From Lactarius indigo (Eukaryota; Basidiomycota; Agaricomycetes; Russulales; Russulaceae), in assembly GCA_025766275.1 (NCBI GenBank), contig JAFKAC010000004.1, positions 2,356,001 to 2,420,000 of the forward strand: 64,000 nt of DNA, given 5' to 3'. Positions 22,761 to 32,326 of this stretch are shown here, in pieces (within the stretch, counting starts at the first letter, position 1; every line of letters begins with the position of its first letter). The position numbers were made by a program, and so were the translations under genes. The notes under the pieces are model-generated. The model saw nothing but the letters and a program-made list of their open reading frames with translations. It did not search any database and had not been told where the DNA came from.

Positions 22761-24352
22761 TTAGGACTTGGGGTCAATCAGGTCATAGATGTCAGCATCC
22801 AAGTCATTCTCTGGCCATGCTGACACATCTTGGGGGCAAAAGTGGGTGCGCAGGAAGTGCAAAGGTCCACATGCACCACACTTGCAGCACATCTTGTATT
22901 GTGGGCACCAAATTTCGTTGTGGTTGGCATCAGTGTGGAAGCATTGACCACACCACCTTCCTTGGGTATTTGCAGAGGTAGTTGGTGGAGATGGTACTGT
23001 GAAAGATGTTGTTTTGTTAGGGGGGGTTGTTTGTTGAATACATTCTTCTGCTTGTTGTGTGGTAATAACTTCCACTATCATATCAGTGCGTCAAAGATAC
23101 ATTGGTAGGACTGACATTCTTGGCTTTGGCAATGTTGGCATGCTGGTCAGGGTCTTGTTGGACAGTCACGCACCAGGTGATGGGTACTGTTGCAGTGATA
23201 ACATCTCTGTCAGAAAGGCTTTTCATGAAGTTGGGGGAATTTGACAGGTCCTCCCAGGTGAGGAGAGAAGGGGATAGCATAGCGAGAAAATTGCTGTGGG
23301 TCCAGGATGGCTGTGAGTCATGCATATTCATCAGCAATGAGGGTGAGGGCTCCTGCATATTGCAGGCATCGTTTAGCCCTGGCCAGCATCAGGTCCATGG
23401 TGAGTCACTCTGCCCTAAGCTTTCTATTAAGTTCTTCCAGCTCCTCTTGCTTTTTGTCTAGTTCCTTCATTGCTGCAAGTCCTGTGCAAAGACAAGTGAT
23501 CTTGGCCATAAGCCAGGGCATATCGAGCTCTATCAGGGTCTCATCCAGGGCACAGGCACAGATGTCATTGGGGTCAAAGAACTGAAGCTGTTCAGTGGTG
23601 AAGGGGGGAGCAGAACTGTTTGGGCATAGAGTCGACAAGTATGCAGTTTTGCCATAGCAGGGCTGTCCTCTCCCCATTGTTCCCACCACCTTGGTGAATC
23701 CCTTGTGATAGTAGATGTACTTTGCAATTTGGAAACTACCAACAGGCTCGGGGATTTGCAACAGGTAATATTTGGGTGAGCCTGGGGTGTTTGGATAGAA
23801 GGGGGCTCCTGGGTCTTCAGTCTCTGTAATGGGTGTGTTGGGGCAGTTGTAGTTGATGGGGGAATGGACATGGACAGGAGTGAGTGGTGTGGGAGGGGTC
23901 AATGGCTCAAGTGGGGGAGGTGGTGTGGAATGTTTTGACTATAGTGGGGAGGATGTGGGTTCTTCAGGTGGTGACACTGGCTCATTGTTAGGAGGGGAGG
24001 TTGGAGAGTACTGGCCTTCTTCTGGTGTATATGGGGTGAGCTCTCCAGGTTCTCATTCAGGACTTCGGGGAATGATGGGTACTGGGTTGATGGTAATGGT
24101 AGATTGTGGGGAGTTAGGTGCAGATGGCAGGGGTGACAGACATGGGATGCAGGGGATGGTGAAGGAAAGGTTGGTGACAGTGATCCTTTCTCCGGCAAGA
24201 AAGGCAGCAAGATGGGGGTCCATGTTGAGGGTGTTGACCATAGTGGTGTTGGAGAGTGGGCTGGTAGTCATAGTGGGCTGGTGTTTTCTTAGGTTGGTGA
24301 GTCGTCCTTTTATATCTTTCATCCAGCCACTGTGGCAGATGGGTATTGTCAA
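22761..24352 (-). pseudogene. Gypsy-2 extra 3' coding region after the chromodomain: coiled coil plus zinc-binding clusters
   Basis: Downstream of the chromodomain, on the element strand, a further roughly 500 codons are discernible across interrupted frames. In order they are a Pro/Ser/Thr-rich stretch (24352 to about 23900), a region with YYLLQIPEPVGSF and FDPNDICACALDETLIELD, a charged helix AMKELDKKQEELEELNRKL (about 23470-23410), a CCHC knuckle CYHCNSTHHLVRDC near 23165-23212 followed by a CQHC cluster, and a terminal Cys/His-rich block CGQCFHTDANHNEIWC with MCCKCGACGPLHFL (about 22845-22960). The last stop is at 22761. This resembles a Gag-like nucleic-acid-binding protein placed 3' of pol, where env-like ORFs lie in other elements. 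I do not recognise the family, and frames are broken by several stops. Confidence 0.6.
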
Positions 24353-27300
24353 TAATAACTTCTGATGGTGTCTTTAGTGTGGGTCATGTTAGTTGCAGGT
24401 TCCCATGTGTTGTCACTCGTGGGAAAACCCTTCCACTTAACAAGGAAGTGGAGTTTGTGCCCTCTTCCCTGTTCCTGGGCATCTTCTATTTGCTCCACTT
24501 CATATTCTTCTTCTCCATTGATAAGGTCAGGTGGAGGTTGCATGAAAATTTCCCCATGTATCTCTGTTTCCTTATAGGGAGTAAGAAGGTTGGCATGGAA
24601 AATGGGGTGAATCTTCCAAGATACAGGGAGTTCCAGTTCATAAGAAATGTCTGATAGAACTCTTGTTATCTTGAAAGGTCCATATCATTTTGGAGCTAGT
24701 TTGTTTGTTGGATAGAAGGTATGGAGATCAGTTCCTTCTAGCCATACATATGCTCCCTGTTGATAGGGTGTGAATGTTGTTTTTCCCTGTTGCACCATAA
24801 GTCATTGTGTGTGTTTAATACTGTCTTGGGCATGTTGCTGCTGAACCAACATGTCATCTAGTTGTTGGTCCACCAATGGACAATTTGACAGTTTAGGGGA
24901 CCAGGTGGTTCATGGTTCCCATCCCATGAGGAGTGAGAATGGGGAGTGTTTTGTGGTGGTATTCACCCATGAGTTGTGTGCGAATTGTGCCACTGGAAGG
25001 GCTGCCACCCAATTGTCTTGTTGCACATTGCACCAATGTCATAGGTATTGTTCTAGCCACTGGTTTGTTTGCTCTGATTGTTCGTCAGTTTGGGGATGGT
25101 ATGCTGAGGATATATTCTGTTGGATTCCCAATGTGGTACATAATTGTTTCATGAAAGTTGATGTGAATCTAGGGTCACAATTGGATATGATTCTTTTGGG
25201 TAGTCTGTAATAAGGGTACACATTCTGAAGGTAAAGTTTTGCCACTCCTTCTGATGTGATTGTTTTGTTGCAGGGAATAAATATTGCCACTTTCGAGCAA
25301 TCATGATTGGTGATTGTGAGGATCGAGTCATATCTGTCAGATTTGGGGAGTTTGACAATAAAATCCATTGATATTACTTCAAAGGGTTCTGCTAATGGGT
25401 CAGTGGTGATGGGGAATAGGTGTGGTTTCTGTCAATGGGGGTTGATTTTGTTACTTTGGCATGTTGCACATCCCTTGACATAAGCTTCTATATCATTGTG
25501 CATGTTTGGCCACCAGAAATTGCATCATACAAGTTCAAGGGTGTTGGTGATTCTGGGGTGTCCTGCGCTGGGTGTATTGTGGAAAAAAGTGATCACCCTG
25601 TTTAAGATCATTGTTTCCCACAACAACAAGGGCATTGCCCTTCCACCAGAGGCCATTGTGTTTCTTCAAGTTGTGGGGTTCAACCCAAGGGAGTATTATG
25701 GATTTGTCCATGTTTTGGCCAATTTGGCACCATATGTCCATATCATGCATAGATGTGTGAGTGATTTTCATGAAGACATCCTCAGGCAACATGGTAACGT
25801 GGTCATTATCTTGTGTTCCATCATTATAGTTGGGTCTCCACGAAAGGCAGTCTGCTTGTGTATTCTTTGTTCCAGGGATGTGTTTGAGGACAAAGTTATA
25901 TTTGGAAAGTTCTTGGAATTCTTGTGCCACACATTGGCTGATCTTTCTAGGTTCCTTCCAATATTGGAGGTTGGTGTGATCTGTATGGATGGTGATAAGG
26001 TGGGGGGATCCGACCAGGTAAGTGCACCATGTCCTCAAGGCTTTGATGATTGCTAACAGTTCTCAATCATAGATGTCGTAGTTTTGTTCCATCTCTGTCA
26101 GAGATTCTGAGTAAAATGCAACTGGATGTAGCTTTGAATCATCTCCCTTCTGGTTAAGTACTGCCCCTAAGGTGTAGCCAGAGGCATCCACTTCAATTTC
26201 GAATGGTTTGTCAAGTTGGGGAAATAAAAGAACTAATTTGCTGCTAATCCGGTCTTTGATAGTGTCAAAGGCTTTCTGTTGTGCTTTGGTCCATTCCCAG
26301 GGAGTGTCCTTCTTTGTCAGATTGTGTAATGGTCTCATGATAGTTGAGAATCCTTGTATGAAGTGCCAGTAGAAATTGCAAAATCCAAGAAACGTGCACA
26401 TTTCTTTGAGGGTTTTTGGCACTTTCCATTCCCTAATCCCCTGCACCTTGATGGGGTCCATTCAAAGTTTCCCATGTCCAATGATTAAACCTAGGTACTT
26501 GACTTTGTGTACCTCAAATACACATTTCTTGGGTTTGATGTAGAGGTCATGTTTGTTGCAGAAGTCTAGCACTTTATGTAGTATGTCCTGGTGATGGTGG
26601 AGATTATCTTCAGTTGTGATTAGGATGTCATCCATGTATACAATAACCTTCCTGGTTAATACCAACTCTCAGAAGATGGTGTCCATCATGGTTTGGAATG
26701 TGCTAGGAGAGTTTGTTAGTCTGAAGAACATCACTTTCAGTTTGAATAGCCCTTGATTCATTTTGAACGCCACCTTCCATTCATATCCTTCCTTGATACA
26801 AATGTTATTATATCCTCATTGTATGTCCAGTTTTGAGTAAAGTTGGGCATTGCAAATTTTGTGGATTAACTTGGGGATAAGAGGGAGTGGGTAGTGATTT
26901 TTCACCGTGGCATCATTAAGGCAGCAATAATCTTGTACTGGGCATAATTTCCCATCCTTTTTCTTGATAAAGAAGAAGGGGGAAGTGTAAGGGGACTTTG
27001 ATGGCTGGATATATTTCTTCTTCAGATGTTCATCAACAAATTCAGTGAGAATCTCTGTTTCTGGAACTGTAAGGGGATACACCTTGCAGTCCATTGTCTT
27101 TGGGGCATCTGGGATTAGATTGATTGTGTGGTCCCATACTCTTGAAGGGGGAAACTGTTGTGATGCTTCCTTGCTGAACACTTTTCAATGTCTCCAGTAT
27201 TCCTGGGGTACCATCTGTTCAAATGTTCTTGGCACTTTCTTGGCTTCCTCTTTCTGAGCTAACTCAGAGGCTGTAGTTGTTTTTCATAGTTGAATATATG

Positions 27301-27482
27301 GTTCTTTGTCTTGTTCTGACTGTTCCCAGGCCTTTTTGTCAAGTTGATACATCTCCAATGCCCACATTGTAGCTTCCATGGGCATGGCTTTGTCTGACAG
27401 ATTAAGACTGGTGATGACTACAGGTAGGAACTCTTTGTTGATAGTGGCGTTGCACCAGTGGAATTTGGGTTCAAAGGCTGCT
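24349..27482 (-). pseudogene. Gypsy-2 pol: RT, RNase H, integrase, chromodomain
   Basis: Read from right to left. RT begins with WDHTINLIPDAPKTMDCKVYP and SPFFFIKKKDGKLCPVQDY, then SPSTFQTMMDTIF and an intact active site VYMDDILIT. RNase H follows with EIEVDASGYTLGAVLN (Asp), YDIYD-stop-ELLAIIKA (Glu) and TIHTDHTNLQYW (Asp). The integrase zinc domain ends YVKGCATCQSNK, and its core has ISMDFIVKLPKSDRYDSIL (Asp), ISNCDPRFTSTFM (Asp) and TDEQSEQTNQWLEQYL (Glu). The C-terminal GPF/Y-like segment [19 protein letters not shown] is followed by a chromodomain, [21 protein letters not shown] (about 24543-24349), which in chromoviruses targets insertion to modified histones. About eight in-frame stops make it inactive. 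The stretch 27482-27181 is a PR-RT linker with no protease active site. Confidence 0.9.
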
Positions 27483-27923
27483 GGTGAGGGTGGTCAAAAG
27501 TTGGGTTTGGGTGGCAGACATGTCGGCATATGATGCAAAGTTGACTGGTCTAATGATGGTGGGAGTAAGGGTAGGATTGTTTTCTTCTGATGTTGTATCA
27601 GGTTCTTCAATGTTGGAATCAGCCTTGATACCTTGGATTTGTCCTTTTCCTGGTCCTAGCCTGAGTGATTGGGGAACTGGTTTGATTGAATACCAGGTGT
27701 GTTTCTTGTCTGAATAGGCAACGTAGGCCCAAACATGTTGATTTTCAATATATTTGACAGGATCATAACTGTTTTTGTTAGGGTCGAAGATGTAGTAGCC
27801 TTCATCATGCAGAGTGTTCCTCCAAAGGACAGTGCCTTTGATTGAGGGTTGAAGGTTGTCATTTGGGTGTTGGTCCAGGTATTCCTGAATGAACTTGGTT
27901 CTGCTTTAGCTGGTGAGAGCCAT
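27483..27923 (-). pseudogene. Gypsy-2 gag N-terminal domain
   Basis: Starts at ATG 27923 (MALTS) shortly after the 5' LTR. It reads FIQEYLDQHPNDNLQPSIKG, YYIFDPNKNSYDPVKYI, NQHVWAYVAYSDKKHTW, then an acidic stretch and MSATQTQLLTTLTSSL, where capsid similarity should begin but is deleted. The same N-terminal fold-like pattern (YFIEFNGPTRFQPVEF, then W-x-P-INHRW) is found in Gypsy-G, so both elements share this leader domain. A TAA at codon 6 interrupts it. The function of this N-terminal domain is not known to me. Confidence 0.65.
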
Positions 27924-27947
27924 GGTGTGTGAGGAGACTAGACTTAA

Positions 27948-29090
27948 TGTAATGCCAACACAGGGGCGTTAAGTGTTGAGACATGACTGTTTAAGTCACA
28001 TGTCTCGTGGGATCTGATTGAGTCAGCCCACATACTATATACAGTATCTGTCCCTTATGGACTTATGGACACTCTGGACTCATATGGACTGCTTTTGTTT
28101 ATCTTTATTGTTAGACCCATTTATGGTTCTTATTGTTCTTTCTATTGTTAAGATACCAGTATTGTCTGCCTTAGGCAGTTATTGTTCTCTGCCATCCAAT
28201 GGCATTTCTCCCTCTGGTGCACAGACCACCTGTATTGTGTTTGGGTCACCAGTGCACACAGACCATTATTATCTAAGTGTCCTGTATATAAGGACTGCTG
28301 TTTTCACCTCTACACTTCAGAGTTCCTTCTACCTCTGAAGTGTAAGTTCCTTCCTTTACCTTACTCCTCTCACCTTTTACTTATAAGATGTTCTATAGAA
28401 CTTGTCTGTCTCTAGGTGTGTAGTAATGGTATTAGAGTTCCTTCTACCTACCTCTGAAGTAACTTGTCTGTCTCTAGCTTGCCCAGCTTATCCTTGCTCA
28501 TTAGTTCTGCACTTCAACATTAAGTACAACCTGTATTAAGTCAGTTGATGATGGGAGTCGAAGCTTGATGGCTTGACTTTAGTAGTGATGGTGCACAAGG
28601 ACCACAAGGACACAAGTCACTTGGGCCATAGAGGAAGGGCTAAAGCTCAAGGGCTTAACAAGAAGGCAAAGCAGGGGTTGTTGAGACAAGTATGCACAGA
28701 GACAACTCTGTAGATGAGTGTAGTGTTTACACAAGAAGTCTAGTCTACCATACAAGCTAGGTGGACTTCTGTTTAAATAGCTGAAGAGGTGTGTGTATCC
28801 TACAAACAGATAGTGTCATAGCCTCAAAAGAGAACTAAGGGATATGCATAAAGGGAACAAGGAGGGACCATAAGGGGGACAAGGGTGAATCATGTGGATC
28901 TATGCGTGAGTGGGAATGAAATGGAAACTAGTACATGTCAAGCTTTATCAAAAGAGATCATCAATAAGCAGGATGTGTGATAGGAACCAATAAAAGATAA
29001 TGTCCATGTAGTCATACAGGGCTTGTAAAGTATTGGGGAATGGAAGGGTAAGTCGAAGAAAAAACAAGTCCAGGTGAAGAAATTGTAACA
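27948..29090 (-). repeat. Gypsy-2 5' LTR, containing solo LTR C1
   Basis: Pieces 27948-27973 and 28525-29090 join to the same 592 bp as the other LTR after removing C1 and one TTAAG. A TATTTAAA-like box lies on the minus strand near 28770. Differences from the 3' LTR are concentrated near the left end and are mainly C/T and G/A. Confidence 0.9.
27974..28519 (+). mobile_element. Solo LTR C1 (family C), TSD TTAAG
   Basis: 546 bp, TGTTGAGAC to GCACTTCAACA, with perfect TTAAG flanks (27969-27973 and 28520-28524). Downstream of a TATATAAGG box (28285-28293) the leader carries a duplicated segment. Copy 1 is CTCTGAAGT, a 57-base GTAAGT...ATAG interval (28342-28398), then AACTTGTCTGTCTCTAG. Copy 2 (28436-28477) is the same sequence without the interval. 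Copy 1 ends TCTCTAG followed by GTGTGT, so 28416-28477 is a second 62-base GT...AG interval. Confidence 0.92.
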
Positions 29091-29311
29091 GTGACCCTAT
29101 GTTACATCTCTTATAATAGTGTCACTCCTGTAAACAGTATAAGTAGTGTACCATGTATGCTCCTGGTCCACATCAGTTCTCACTGCTTGTGTGCCAGACT
29201 CTCTTGCTTCCCTGCAACCTCCCTGTTACACCTCTGCTTCCAGCACTCAAGTATATCTCACTACAGTCTCCTTGCCACTGTGAGTATACTGTCTATGTCT
29301 GCTGTTCATCA

Positions 29312-31794
29312 CAGTGGATGAGCTTTTATCCTTATAGCCTTACAAGGAGAGTGGACTGCAACATCCCTACAAGATCCCTAGGAGCAGCCAGGTGGAGAGA
29401 TCAAGGAGACAAAAGCAGATACTTCATTGAGTTCAATGGACCTACAAGGTTCCAACCAGTTGAGTTTAACTTCAAATATTTGTGTTGGATGGAAGTTACT
29501 TGGAACCCAATCAACCATAGATGGGATGTTGTATGACCTGCCAGAAAACATTACCAGTGCTACAGTTCCACCCTTGCAACCCCATCAAACAGCAATTTGG
29601 CAAGCACAGTCTCCACCAACAGATGAAGAAGATGATATAGGAGACCAAAAGGCTGAGATAAGCCACAAACCACGAGCTAAGTGTCCTGGCCCACGATACC
29701 ATTGGACCTTCTGCGATAATGCACAGATGTGTAGGTTCCACCGACCCAGATAAGCAAGATCAAAGTTGCCTGTCATGTGACCCCAGCATGTGACCTGGCT
29801 AGAATGCACTGGAAGAGTCCAGATGAGCTTGTGCCTGGCTGACTGATGTTTTGTACCTGATGACTGATACTGGCTGTGGATTATTCATAGATGATCACAC
29901 TGTTACAATACAGATGACTGATGATCTGTTCTGATTGGTTGACTGGCTGTATGCTGACTGATACTTACACATTCCCGATGACACTCTTACTGTACAATTA
30001 CCCACCCTAGGATTGTTGTATTAGGGTTTCTGAGTTCAAACCTTACAATAGCTGGAGTATAAGTAGAGTAGCTTGTATCCCCTATTCTCCAGCTTGAGAT
30101 CTTTAGGAATTTCACCTGCTGTTTGTGGCTGTCTCCTCTTTATCTTTTGAGCTGGGCTGTTTGCTGCCTCCTTGGCTGTCTGCCATTTCCCCTTTCCTCT
30201 CCTATCTGCCATCCTCTGCCTCTTGGTGCTCTTGCCTGATAGAGTGCTGCTAGTGCCTTTGTCAACTAGGGGATGCATTGGCTGTATTTGCCCTTCCCTG
30301 TAAGTTGGTTGATGATTTGGGGCACTATGTTCCCACAGAACCGTCCAAGTTGGACACTACACCCATGCAAGCTAACAACCAGTGTGAAATTGATGCTTGA
30401 GAACTAAACACTCATGCAGACTGGGGTCCCATTGATGGACAATTACAAGAACATTCAACAGGAGAACAAGTTAGCCAAGAGGAGTCAGAAGGACAGGAGG
30501 AAGAAAGTAAGCCTGCACAGGACAGTAGTATTGGAGCAATCAGGGCCCATATCATACAACAATCTGAGTCCCTCCATATCATCAAACAGCCAGAGATAAT
30601 TCACATGTGATTGCATGTGGTCAAAGAAGCTATGGCAACAACAATGCAGATGTTTGAAGACTTAGTGCTAGAAGAATCATGAAGAATCCACATGGAGGCA
30701 CATGAGGCACTCCTACCCATTAACCCTGAGACAGGAGTACAAATGACAGCAGACAATGCTGCTATATTCCAAGCCATCAGACCGAATCAGCGAGATCCCT
30801 TGCCAGGAATGGGCAGGCCATCATATCCACAGCCCAGAGGATTCCCTGAAGGAGACTTCCCAGGAAGAGGAGGAGGATTCCCAACTGGACCACCTGGAGG
30901 TGGTGGTGGAGGCCCTCCCCCTGACTTACCAGTGGGAGGAGCCCCTGCTCCACCTCCCCAGGTCAATGAAAAACTAACTGGCAAGCCCCCCACTATCTTT
31001 GATGGAGCTAGAACTAAGGTTGACTTGTTTCTCACACAGTGGCATGTCTATTGGGGGATGAACTTGGATGCACCCATCATGTGTAACAACCATTGGAGGA
31101 GTCTTCTCTTCCTCTTATACATCAAGGGCACCTCTGTAAGTGAATGGATGCTATCCTTTCTCACTTGGCTCAACAGACAAGTAGAAAATGGAATAAACCA
31201 ATACATGGGAGGGCTGTGGGATGTGGTGGCAGATGGGTTCAGCAAGAGGTTCATCAAAACCTTAGAATGGGAGCAAGTGCAAGCAATATTCCACAAGGGA
31301 TTCAAGACGGTAGGAGAGGATATTGACATGTATGTCAACAATTTTGAGCAAGCAATGCAGAAAACTCATTACCATCTCAATGACCTGCAAACAATTGATC
31401 TATTCATGGTGGGATTGCCCAAGGAGCTCTATCACAAGACATATATGACCTGGAGGAACCAGAAACATTTGATAAATGGAAGCACACAGTTCTTCAAAGG
31501 CAGAAGAATTACATACACCTCAAAGTGTGCCTGGATGGGCACAAAATGATGACCCCCAAAGGAAACAAGATACTGACTGGCAATGTGGGGTGGACCATCC
31601 CTCAAAACCTCAGCAACCCCTGGGTGATGGACACCTCAGCTGATCAGTCTAGGACTCAACTAGCAGGGTCAGAAGAAATTGACTATAACAAGCTGCCTTA
31701 CACATGGCTGAAGCTGCCATTCCCTCCCAGGGGAGGACCAGGGGTATACAGCAGAGGATGAGGAGGGTCATGTCAGGACCTCAGGAAAGTCATT
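29312..31794 (+). pseudogene. Gypsy-G gag (N-terminal domain, Gly/Pro linker, capsid)
   Basis: The N-terminal domain reads from the A5 junction: TTREQWMSFYPYSLTRR, YFIEFNGPTRFQPVEF and WNPINHRWDVV. After solo LTR B2 (29558-30377) the same frame continues with ELNTHADWGPIDGQLQEH, a Glu/Gln-rich stretch, PINPETGVQM, a Gly/Pro linker (FPTGPPGGGGGGPPPDLP, about 30870-30960) and the retrotransposon gag domain. The latter shows KPPTIFDGARTKVDLFLTQW, TWLNRQV and HYHLNDLQTIDLFMVGLP. The longest intact piece is 30692-31549. Stops in the upstream part are TGA and TAG at positions compatible with Arg or Gln codons. It provides the template for recognising the more decayed Gypsy-1 gag. Confidence 0.85.
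29558..30377 (+). mobile_element. Solo LTR B2 (family B), TSD ACCAG
   Basis: 820 bp, TGCTACAG to GCTAACA, with perfect ACCAG flanks (29553-29557 and 30378-30382). Similar along its length to B1. The first bases (TGCTACAG versus TGTTATGA) have drifted. Removing it joins the Gypsy-G gag frame at RKHYQ-CEIDA, confirming the boundaries. Confidence 0.9.
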
Positions 31795-32326
31795 TGATGA
31801 ACAGCATACATAGAAAGGGCATTCTCAGAGTGGTAAGGTGACTGTGGTGAGATATGCAAATAGGCTGGAAGCAGAGGTGAACAGGGGAAGTTGCAGTGGA
31901 AGCAAAGAGTCTGGCACACAGCAGTGAGAGAACTGATGTGGACCAGGAGTGTACATGGTACTCTACTTATACTCCTACAGAGGGTGACACTAGTACAACA
32001 CAAGTAACACTAGTCACAGAATACAAGGGTAGTATTGTTCTACAAATGGACAAAGGAGTGGACACTTTGAGAACAAGGAAAGGAGAACAAGGAGAGTCCA
32101 GAACTAAATGATATCATAGTGACATCATAATAAAGATAACACCTAAAGAAGAACAAAAGAAAGAAGTACAATGGAAAGTCTGGAGTAGTCCATGTGATGT
32201 CATTGTACAGTGATGTCATAGATACACTAAGAATCCTAGATTGTACAGATCAAATCTAATCTGAAGTAGTCCATTATCTACAAGTCCATATTGAGCCGCT
32301 AAGTGCACAGGGGTCACTTATCAACA
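31795..32326 (-). mobile_element. Solo LTR A8 (family A, minus orientation), TSD TCATT
   Basis: 532 bp with perfect TCATT flanks (31790-31794 and 32327-32331), between capsid and nucleocapsid of Gypsy-G. It contains only one CTGGCACAC (GTGTGCCAG) leader segment, so it is an intron-less copy. Confidence 0.93.

Larger units (their letters stand above)
22135..29090 (-). mobile_element. Gypsy-2: minus-strand Ty3/gypsy chromovirus with both LTRs, TSD GTGAC
   Basis: Full two-LTR element flanked by perfect GTGAC (22130-22134 and 29091-29095), inserted in solo LTR A5. Element ends are TGTTACRATT and GGCATTACA read on its own strand. Both LTRs are 592 bp net; the 5' one (27948-29090) holds solo LTR C1. 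It codes on the minus strand for a gag N-terminal domain, pol with RT, RNase H, integrase and chromodomain, and an extra 3' coding region. The capsid, nucleocapsid and protease segment normally between gag and RT is missing, suggesting an internal deletion. LTR differences are mostly transitions. Confidence 0.9.
21799..29311 (+). mobile_element. Solo LTR A5 (family A), split by Gypsy-2; TSD CAGTG
   Basis: Left part 21799-22134 and right part 29096-29311 join to 552 bp. Perfect CAGTG flanks (21794-21798 and 29312-29316) lie 7.5 kb apart. Gypsy-2 sits inside with its own GTGAC duplication. Only one GTGTGCCAG leader segment is present, so this is an intron-less copy. It interrupts the first codons of Gypsy-G gag. 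Confidence 0.92.

Noticed and set aside
24851..26056. Plus-strand open stretches opposite Gypsy-2 pol
   Set aside because: The minus-strand frame carries the integrase, RNase H and RT motifs; the plus-strand readings have none.
28319..28477. Leader duplications as a CRISPR array
   Set aside because: Only two copies, spacers not uniform, eukaryotic context, and the boundaries coincide with splice-site-like dinucleotides.
29527..29557. TGTTGTATGACC at 29527 as the start of LTR B2
   Set aside because: The target duplication ACCAG fits a start at 29558 (TGCTACAG), and removing 29558-30377 restores the gag frame.
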